Assembly: GCF_035222275.1 (NCBI RefSeq) | Contig: NC_085881.1 | Coordinates: 5,022,001 to 5,086,000 of the forward strand | Length of the DNA: 64,000 nt | Source of the DNA: Podospora bellae-mahoneyi | Lineage: Eukaryota > Ascomycota > Sordariomycetes > Sordariales > Podosporaceae | Reading direction: 5' to 3' | Part shown: in pieces, positions 56,206 to 64,000 of the stretch | Layout of the letters: the number at the start of each line of letters is the position of its first letter | Position numbering within the stretch: position 1 is the stretch's first letter | Position numbers and translations under genes: made by a program | Notes under the pieces: generated by a model | What the model saw: only the letters and a program-made list of their open reading frames with translations | Databases searched by the model: none | What the model was told of the DNA's origin: nothing

Positions 56206-57726
56206 CTAAACTTGTTTCAAGGATAAGGAATCGTCCCAGAGCTGCGTTGCCAGCATCTCCATGCGCTCAATGTACGCCTTCCTCCTGTGGGTCGAAATAT
56301 CACAGAACAACAACTTTGCAAATTCCTGTGGTGATACCTTGACTGCCTTGAGTGTCGGTACCACGATTGTGGACGCCTGCGAAAGCGCATCGTCCCCCTG
56401 GACGGACGGTAGGTCGACGAGATGCAGCTTGAGCACAACGATGTCTCCCAAAAGATGAAATGTTGGCAAACGGAGTGGCCAGGACTTTGAATCACGCTCT
56501 GCTGTTGCTGCGGAACTGTTGAAAACCGGTGGCAGACCGTGGCGAGATCGATAAAGGTCGACAACTGACTGGAGATATGGTCCGTCTGCTCGGGATATCA
56601 TGTCATACTCATTGACTATTGACAGCAACACACCAATGCTGGAACTGTCTTTACAGATGTCAGTGAGGCTAATGCTGGTGACGGGCGGTGACCCGAAGGT
56701 GATGAGCGAGGGTTTGCAGTTGGAAACTGGCACGGCGGTTAGCAAACATTGTGACCGGACTTGCTCTGGGGGTGTCACTTGCTCCATGGATCGGGGCTTT
56801 GCTGGAATAGAAAGTGGAGAAACACAAGAGATGCTACTGCCCCTCCAGCAGAGTGGCCAGTGAAAACGATGTTGCGTATCTTTTCGTCTGCAAGCAGTTG
56901 CCGCCTGACGTCTGCGGTAACGGTGGGTATCATGTCCTGAGCACAGCCGAGGAATCCGGCATGGGACTGGACATTAACCGGCTGTCCCTTTGAGAGTATC
57001 TTCTGGTTTCTTGTAAGCATGGTTTTAGTCTTGCGGATGGTTGGAACATACGAAAAGTGTGCTGGCATCCTTGGGCTTCCCATTCATGTTCACCATGTGG
57101 TCCATGACGGTTGCCGTTCCTCGAATGGAGATTACCAACGTTTTCCCACTCCACCCTGGAATCGGGGTGAATGGGATCTTCCACATTGAGTAAGCCTTGA
57201 CGGTACCCATCGAGGACGGGCTACGGTGCAGCACAGGTTCGATATCGAATCCCTTGACACCAATTGGTTGTGTCTGATCGTAGACCATAACCGCACACTG
57301 GCAGGCCGCTCTAATAAGCTCGCCAGTACCCGGAGAACTGGCTTGTCAGTGGTGACTTTGCTGCTGGCGCTGTTCAACTTACCAGGACCACTCCTCCCCG
57401 GCATTATCCTGCAGGGAGGAGTCTGTATACCTCTCCGCTTGTTCGCAGAGCTGGTCTAGGTGATACTGTAGCTCATCTCCAGGATCGCCTATCATTGTGT
57501 CAGTACTGGTGTCATAGCTCGAGCCACTATATGACTTACCTTCATCTCCGAGCCGGTCAAACACAAAGTCCAGACCTGCAGTCAGGTCGGCCACCGCAGC
57601 GCATGCTGCTACGGAGGCTTGCACCGAGGCCAAGTTACAGTCCGACATTGAAGCCGATGCAGTGACAGTGGACTTCGCAGATGCTTGGATAGTGCGCCGC
57701 GGTAGAGCCTTTCGAATCCACGCCAT
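56206..57726 (-). CDS. Class 3 lipase-like protein, with an apparent frame break
   Basis: Exons on the minus strand: 57726-57540, 57488-57383, 57337-57052 and 57002 onward. The introns are 51, 45 and 49 nt. The lipase core is visible: WSGKTLVISIRGTATVMDHMVN, then QSHAGFLGCAQDM, and the nucleophile elbow IVFTGHSAGGAVASLVFLHF (GxSxG with Ser in GHSAG). The frame ends in TGA at 56775-56777 shortly after. The homology goes on in another frame from about 56787 (KPSLITFGSPPV, VNEYDMISRADGPYLQS with the likely catalytic Asp, and a further 100 residues to 56206). I find no intron that keeps the core helix and restores the frame. Either the gene is recently broken, or an unusual short intron (about 41 nt, ending CAAAG) is used, or the assembly has an indel. 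N-terminus without signal peptide. Confidence 0.65.
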
Positions 57727-58157
57727 GTTGATGCTTGGTGTCTTGCCAGAATCTTGATCAAGCGAGTTTGCACAGGAATCCAATCAGTCAGAAAACCAGG
57801 GACTTATTAATAACGGTCATTCTCAGATGCATTAGTGCAAGGCATTCATTGCCCGAGATGTATGGAGGGTGGAAAATACACATGCACAGCCGACATAACC
57901 AGGGCAGCTACCGACGCCCCGCATCACCCAGCACCATTATCGGTATTCGATTTCGACAAGGCACTCTGCCGTGGCAGTGCATTTCAGCTGAACTGCGGTG
58001 GGGTCACCAGACCACCGAGCTACCAATACAGCAATAGATACACATTCTGACATCAATCCAGTCATACCTAGAGGGTCGAAATACCTCCCTTCACCCTTGC
58101 TTGCTATCGTCTTCAAGGTTGTCTTCTAGGTTCTGAAGCTCATGATATACCCATACG
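57727..58157. other. Divergent promoter region
   Basis: 431 bp between the lipase-like gene (minus) and the ZZ/NCQ gene (plus). No gene seen. Confidence 0.4.
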
Positions 58158-61015
58158 ATGACGTCTGTGCTGAGTCGTATACTGCCCACTGCCACCCAAA
58201 GCGCTTCATCCTCCAGCGGAAGTCATGTCACTGATGCTCCAGAGGTCCCCCGCGTCCAAATTGGGCCCGCGGCAAACCACCTTCGAGATGCCATGATGGT
58301 CATGTACTGGGCTGGCGTGAGACGAGAATTGCCGCATATCCTCCAGACACTTCGAAAATGGAGGACTCGAGACGAATACTCAACGACAGTTCACCCCGAC
58401 GAAGAGGACCGCTACATTCACGGCTATGAAACCTTTCTTGATCAAGTCAATCACACCTCTCGCGGATTTTCCGACAGGTATCGCAAGCTTCCAAAGCTCA
58501 GAGACCCGGAGGCGGAAAGACATGACGATCGAGTGCCGACATATTCGGAAGCGCTTGAGGACCGAGGTTGGGACATTTACTCGGAACTGCAGAGCTCTTC
58601 CATTCGTCGCTCCATAATGATGGACCTACAAGACCGGGAAGTGAAGGGGGAGGACGTGGTACATCGGCGAGCACGGATGCTACTCCAGTCCGCCCAGTTT
58701 CTCGACATGGACAAGATCATCGAGTACCGAGATCCAGAAGCGCTCATTACCTTTTGGAAGCAACCTACGCCCTCACAAGTTACGGTGTCATCCTACGACG
58801 AAGGACATATGCCGATTCTTGTTCCCCAAGCGTGCGACTCATGCAGCAAGGCAATAAGAGGGTCGATCTTTCGAAACATCAAGACAGACCGGATGATTTG
58901 TGAAGGATGCTACCGGCGAGACTTCTATGGTCACAAGGACATCACCAAAGTGTATAAACAGTGCTGTCTACGGAGAGCTGTGTCCGCCGACGATAGCCAG
59001 GAGATCTGCAGCTGCATCGATGTACCACGAAGACACGGTGACGGACAGCTGAGAAATCTGTTTCCTGTGAACAATGATCTTTCCAATCCCGAACAGCATC
59101 TCAACACCGCCGGTGTGAACGGAAAGATTCGGTGTGGGCTTTATGAGTTGACGGATATGGCAGCAGAAGCCAAATTTGCCTCATGCCGCAACAGAGGGAC
59201 GAGTCTTACTCTTGGGAAAGCCAAGCGAGAAGGCCGCTACAATCGCCCTCGTCGGGTCAACAACATCAGTGGTGAGAATCCAGAGGGAAAGTTCAAGACA
59301 ACCGAGTTTGGAGCGTCATTTGGAACGACCACCAAAGGGACCGAGGACATCCCCTTTTACCTCAATGATATTGTCAATGACTATCCTTATGGAAATGTGC
59401 ACATGGCGTTGAGAATTGGCCCGCTTGTGATTGAGAATGGAGTCAGCAAGTGAGTTACTTAGGGGTTCGTGCTTGGAATGCACCGCTAACTGTTGGCAGA
59501 ACACACGGAGGCGTCCTCATCACCAGTCGGGATCCGCCAAACCTCCATGCTCTCCGAGAGCCTTCTGAGGACATCCGGCACTCGCTCTTGGTCACTGGAC
59601 AAGCAGACAGAACCCTCTATTCGCAGCAACGTCCCCGAGCTCCCAAGAGATACAAGGCAATGCTTAAACAAGTTGCTGGCGGTGTCTTTTGCGGGTTTTT
59701 TGAGCAAGAGGCAGAGGAACAAATCATTGACACACTCATGAAGGAGAGCCTTCGGCTTGTCGACAACGGAATCAGCGTGACAGAGAAGAACACCTTGATG
59801 GATCAAGCTGTCAACCGGTTGATGGCGCTGCTCAAACCCTACCTGGGACCCCGGATCGAGGTCTACATTGACAGCATCGTTGCCAAATTGCTGGACCCAA
59901 ACGTGAATCTTCGATGGAGCTTCTCAAACAACAACTGTCAGACCTTTGTCGACAACATTATTGATCGGTCGCTCTTTGGTTCGCTGTTTGCTCCGCATGG
60001 ACCTAGCAACGTGGAGCAAGAATCAGCAAACATGCCATACCCCCTGTACCTCATGAGCTTTGTCTGTCGACCTGGAGCCTACGTGCCGCAGCGCGCTCGC
60101 TCCAAATACGATGTACCCAACGGCTTGACAGAGGAATATCTCCTCAAGTTTCGGTACGGACGCCATGAAGAGTCCGACATTGCCGATGCTCTCTCAGAAT
60201 ACTGGTATGACTGGGGTGCTTTTGATGGGCCATTATACCCCTATCAGGATCTGTTCCCTTGGGACTGCACGGAAGCCTTCAACCGGTATCCTGTGACATG
60301 TGGTTCGGAGTGTAACATCTCCAAACACGTCTGGGCGTTCCCTTTCGACTCCTGGTCTCTCATCACCCTGCATCTATCCCGACCGAGAAACATGTATCCT
60401 CACAATGGATTCCCGGCCGACGACTTGGGAACTCCATCCTTGTTGCACAATCCTTTGTCTAATTTGACCAAACTTGGGTCCGCTACCATGTCGGACAACT
60501 CCTGGTTCAAGAACAGACTTGCCATACTTCTTGCCCAAGATACCCTGCTCTCTGCTGCAGCGGCAATGGCTCGTTGTTCGGCCTTTCGACAATCAACGCT
60601 CTGGCTTCACAAGCACGCTGATGAGCGAACAGACAGATTGAAATTGGGAGGGATTCACCGCGCTCAGCCATTTAGCCATCACTTTGAGAAGGGGGCGTAT
60701 CACCAGTATTTCATCGCTGGCTGGGCTCACTTGTCGCGACCACTGAAGATTGCCGAGTATGAAAAACTTAGAGACTGGAAAGCTACAAGACAGGATGTGG
60801 GCAGTTCAGATCACGACAGCGGTGATGGAGGGGGAGGAGGGTGTGGTTTTGCATGCGCAGCTGGTGGAGCGGCGGCTGGAGCGGCATGTACTGGAGCGGC
60901 CGGAGATCTTGGAGATACCTGCGGGAGTGGATGCGTAAGTAGCTGTGGGAGTTCAGGTGGAGGTGATGGAGGTGATGGCGGTGGATGTGGAGGATGCGGT
61001 GGTTGCGGTGGATGA
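58158..61015 (+). CDS. ZZ-finger protein with LRAT/papain-like HxxL...NCQ motifs and Gly-Cys tail
   Basis: Two exons, 58158-59449 and 59500-61015 (intron 50 nt, GTGAGT...TTGGCAG), 935 aa. A ZZ-like zinc finger starts at Cys226/Cys229 (ACDSCSKAIRG) and continues with Cys248/Cys251 (MICEGCYRRDFYGH) and further Cys. A second unit has VHMALRIGPLVIENG (His415) and, 160 residues later, SFSNNNCQTFVDNII (Cys577). A His on a strand plus an NC(Q/E)xF helix start is the layout of circularly permuted papain-like enzymes (LRAT, PPPDE and similar), so a Cys hydrolase or transferase is possible; this is inference. The C-terminus is striking: from about residue 880 it is nearly only Gly, Cys, Ala and Ser, ending in GGCGGCGGCGG. 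No signal peptide or membrane segment. Confidence 0.75.
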
Positions 61016-61712
61016 GTGTTGAGATTGGTTAAGGTTGCTTTTTCTCCACCCAGGTTCGGGATCAGGTTCTTTGCCAATTCATCACACTTCTCAGGAGACA
61101 GGAACAGTATTGAAACACTGCCAACATAGCTCTGCCGCGAGATTGTTGTTGACCGAAGCCGAAAAGTAAGCAAATAGGAGGACTGTTCTGGCTCTGCGCA
61201 AATGTGCATTGCATGTTGCGAAGCCAGGTTGCATCATCTGTATGGCCAGGCGTCATGCCGATGTTGTCATTATAGCCAGCTATAGGCTACTCTGTTTTGC
61301 TGCGTGGATAGGGTAGATTTCAGAGCTAATTGTTTGAACAAACCACATCGTCGCAAATACTGGAGCTCTGCACCCCCAGGTTTAAACGGTGTCGTGTACC
61401 ATATTCACTCGAAGATGAAGTAAACGTGGATGGGTCCTAGCATTTTGAAGTGGTGCGAGACAGGAGTTGGGCCTCGGTCGCATCACATCACAGTGATTAG
61501 ATACCTATCTTGCGACGACGAGGTCTGGCCAAACGCAAAGCCTGTGTGCTTGATAAGACTGTGTATATAAGACTGGACGGGGAGCATGGAAACCGCAATC
61601 AAGCTCTCTTCACCTCGCACACTCTCACCTACAACACTTCCTGCCACTTCATCTTCCTATTGGTCATTTGTCAATTCCTTCATTGCGAATCAACATTCTA
61701 CAATCTCACACC
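61016..61712. promoter_or_regulatory. Intergenic and promoter of the 61.7-kb gene
   Basis: A TATA-like TATATAA at 61564-61570 lies about 145 bp before the ATG at 61713, followed by a CT/AC-rich leader (61600-61712). The rest shows no gene. Confidence 0.5.
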
Positions 61713-62915
61713 ATGGTTTCCACTTCCGTCGCCCCGACTGTTGATTTCAAAAATATTGCAATCCACCTCGGCCGCTATTGCTACTCTGTCATTGCCTTCC
61801 TCCAGCTCCCCACAGACGTAGCATGGAGGCGCACAGTTTCGGCAATCCAAGCCGCCAACACGGCAACATTCATGGCGATCAACCTCTATGTTCAGTTGTG
61901 CATCAACGTCGTGCGGCAACTCATCAACAACTCCTGGAACTCCATCGTATCATCAGTACAGCAGGCCAGCACTACCGTCATTGCCGTGGTTGAATCTGTC
62001 AAGCTCACCGTTGGCCTCGGACTCGACTATCTCTTCAGCGCTGCGACCAACGCCACGAAAGCCATCACCAGCCTTTTTGTCGACTACCTGCCTACCATCG
62101 CTGTCGGCTTCTACTCCGAAATGCGGAAGGAGGTTACGTTTCAACACATGAAAACCATGAACATGGTCCTCTTAGTCTCGAGTCTCGTATGGTTTTATCT
62201 TCGAAGATGTGTTGAGGTCGGCACCCCTGCTTTACCCGCCAAAGACGGCCAAGTGACCAGTACTCGCAAGTGGAGGAGACGTTTTCAAGTTGTCCTTAGG
62301 GAGCTCGCCAGTCTCCTTGTCCTCAGTTCTGTCCTCTCCTACGCCGCAATGCCAGAGCGGACCGCCGCCACCATTGCCTCGTGGCTGTCTGCAGCCGCTG
62401 ACCGACTGGGTTTTCTATCATCGATAGTTATGGAGAGAGTGAACCCGGTTTACGCCGCCGTGGTTGAAGGTACAAATCATCATCTTGGCAAACTCACTGA
62501 AGAATGCGTTGCTCGACTGCCACCAATATTGGAGAGAATTGAACCGGTTTATGGTGCCCTTGGTGGAGACAGTATCAGGCTTCAGCTCATCAAATTCGCC
62601 GTGGACTGTTTTGAGCGACTCCCACCACTACCCGAGTGGCATCTTTGGGTGGGTATGTCTAGAGATGTGGGAATAGGGGTGTTGGCACCGATTATTCTCG
62701 GTGGCCACGGTCCTTCACCTTCTCCTATTTGCGCAACCAGCAACACCAGCCCAACGCTCATCAAGAGTTCAGCTCCACCAATAATGCCGGAACCCGCCCT
62801 CTCCTATCAGGGAGACGCTATGGTGATGTTGCCTTTTTTGATGTATATCATTGCGGCTTGGGATTTAGTAATGCTGCTGCGGCGACGACAAAGGAAAGGA
62901 AAGGATCGGGCATGA
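61713..62915 (+). CDS. Membrane-associated protein with internal repeat, unknown function
   Basis: Single exon, 400 aa; ATG in CACACCATGG. The N-terminal half is made of amphipathic or hydrophobic helices (INLYVQLCINVVRQLINNSW; VIAVVESVKLTVGLGLDYLF). Likely membrane segments follow at MVLLVSSLVWFYL, LASLLVLSSVLSYAAM and, near the C-terminus, MVMLPFLMYIIAAWDLVMLL, which precedes a basic end (RRRQRKGKDR). A repeated unit sits in the middle: ERVNPVYAAV ... CVARLPPILERIEPVYGAL ... CFERLPPLPEW. Family unknown; no signal peptide. The strong TATA and leader suggest active expression. Confidence 0.7.
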   Translation: MVSTSVAPTVDFKNIAIHLGRYCYSVIAFLQLPTDVAWRRTVSAIQAANTATFMAINLYVQLCINVVRQLINNSWNSIVSSVQQASTTVIAVVESVKLTVGLGLDYLFSAATNATKAITSLFVDYLPTIAVGFYSEMRKEVTFQHMKTMNMVLLVSSLVWFYLRRCVEVGTPALPAKDGQVTSTRKWRRRFQVVLRELASLLVLSSVLSYAAMPERTAATIASWLSAAADRLGFLSSIVMERVNPVYAAVVEGTNHHLGKLTEECVARLPPILERIEPVYGALGGDSIRLQLIKFAVDCFERLPPLPEWHLWVGMSRDVGIGVLAPIILGGHGPSPSPICATSNTSPTLIKSSAPPIMPEPALSYQGDAMVMLPFLMYIIAAWDLVMLLRRRQRKGKDRA

Positions 62916-63388
62916 ATAAGGGAGTTAAGGAAAGAGGGTGCATATGTAGATATAGATTCTAAGAAATAGAAGAGGAACACAATCTGTTGTTCCTAGTTTA
63001 TGCCCGAAGCCCCAAGTCAATATTTTCACTATTTAACAGGTCGACATTCTAAACTGTAGAATAGGTTAATAGAAGTGTATTTAAAGAACTTGTGAGGCTG
63101 TATCTGAAACCCTAATATTTATGCTCTAATGGATAGTAGTATAATCCGTCAAAAAGTATATTGAAAAAACGTTCTGTTGTGAGCCTCCGAGCTACACGTG
63201 GAGGAGCACATACGGGTCTGGGACCCTCTGTAGCTACATATAAAAACCTCGGTCTGGGAAGCTCTTTTTGAGAGCTCCCTATCAGTAATTCTCCGATGGA
63301 TTGTAGTACAATCCGTTGAAAAAAAGCGCACCAAAAAAAACGCCCCACTTTAGAAACAGGGGGGTAGGATCCGTTAAGGAATTAGTTG
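62916..63388. other. Intergenic with short direct and inverted repeats
   Basis: No gene. Two related blocks, near 63128-63170 (ATGGATAGTAGTATAATCC) and 63294-63340 (ATGGATTGTAGTACAATCC), each followed by GT(C/T)(A/G)AAAA and an AAAACG tail, frame a 170-bp segment. The block cores are imperfect palindromes. They lead into the tandem array. Confidence 0.5.
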
Positions 63389-64000
63389 TACGATCCGATG
63401 GGATTTCTTTTACCAAAATGAAAAAGAAAAGCATCATTAGAATCGCCATGACGAGCTGCACAGAATGGTATTAAGTGTATCATCGTACGAGCGGTGTGGA
63501 AATGGAAGTAAAAGAGGTGAAGTTGGGTGTAAGTGTGCTGGTAATGCACGTGCATAGTAGTGTGAGGTTGTATAAGGGAATAGTTTTTTGTACGATCCGA
63601 TAAGATTTTTCTTATTAAATTAAAAGAAAAAGGTATTATTGGAATTGCTATAGCGAGCTGCATAGAATGGTATTAAGTGCATCGTCGTACGAGCTGTATG
63701 GAAATGGAAGTAAAGATATGAAGGTGGGTACTGGCGATACACGTACATAGCAGTATAAGGTTATATAAGGGAATAGTTTTTTATACGATCCGATAGGATT
63801 TTTCCTATTAAATTAAAAGAGAAAAGTATTATTAAAATTACTATTACGAGCTACATAGAATAGTATTAAGTATATTATTGTACGAGCAGTGTAAAAATAT
63901 AAATAAAAGAAATAAAGTTAGGTATAAGTATATTAATAATATACGTATATAGTAGTATAAGGTTATATAAGGGAATAGTTTTTTATACGATCCGATAAGA
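63389..64000. repeat. Tandem repeat of about 193-202 bp, runs off the window
   Basis: The phrase TACGATCCGAT recurs at 63389, 63591, 63784 and 63986, giving units of 202, 193 and 202 bp. Each unit contains the same landmarks in order: a (A)GAAAA run, a CGAGCTGCA-like word, GTATTAAGT, a second TCGTACGAG word, and TATAAGGGAATAGTTTTTT before the next unit. Successive units are increasingly AT-rich with CA to TA and TG to TA type changes, so RIP strengthens toward the window edge. Could be a minisatellite or the edge of a larger repeat island. Confidence 0.88.

Noticed and set aside
63389-64000. CRISPR-like array at the right edge
   Set aside because: The host is a eukaryote, and whole 200-bp units repeat rather than short repeats with unique spacers.

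Overview
The window is nuclear DNA of a filamentous ascomycete (Pezizomycotina), most likely a Sordariomycete. The evidence is short 45-75 nt GT-AG introns, CT-rich leaders, fungal gene families (HET, S8 proteinase with I9 propeptide, NNP nitrate transporter, fused HisH-HisF), and a 16-kb AT-rich island with the signature of repeat-induced point mutation (RIP). The species cannot be fixed from sequence alone.

Left arm (1-19.3 kb, mostly housekeeping): a Lys/Pro/Glu-repeat protein; a multi-pass membrane protein; a Vps62-domain protein; a TFIIIC triple-barrel subunit divergent from HIS7 across a shared promoter that carries an exact Gcn4/CPC1 site; an ornithine decarboxylase antizyme read through a +1 frameshift at TCC-TGA; an FAD monooxygenase; a Yippee-fold protein; the Cys-Gly dipeptidase Dug1 with an extra N-terminal extension; and a secreted proteinase K-type protease.

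Middle (19.3-42.1 kb): 4.7 kb without a convincing gene, then a nested stack of mobile elements. A Fot1/pogo-like DNA transposon (24046-41360, 52-bp inverted repeats, TA target) is split by a Ty3/gypsy-type LTR element (A, 25123-40602). A is in turn split by a related LTR element (B, 26220-33631, 5-bp target repeat CACGC) and by a solo LTR (39482-39902, target repeat CTTTT). The LTR elements are heavily RIP-damaged fossils. Both carry 71-nt tRNA-like units behind pol, and their LTRs share R-U5 but have unrelated U3 regions.

Right arm (42.1-64 kb, more accessory): a coiled-coil protein; a nitrate transporter with GATA-factor and NirA/NIT4-type sites upstream; a decayed beta-lactamase-like gene; then a run of lineage-specific genes: a HET protein, a membrane protein with a Cys-rich tail, a GRDP (DUF1399) protein, a class 3 lipase with a frame break, a ZZ-finger/NCQ-motif protein with a Gly-Cys tail, and a membrane protein. 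The window ends in a ~200-bp tandem repeat that runs off the edge.

The strongest points for follow-up are the antizyme recoding site, the tRNA-like units inside LTR elements, the U3 exchange between LTR families, and the ZZ/NCQ gene with its accessory neighbours.
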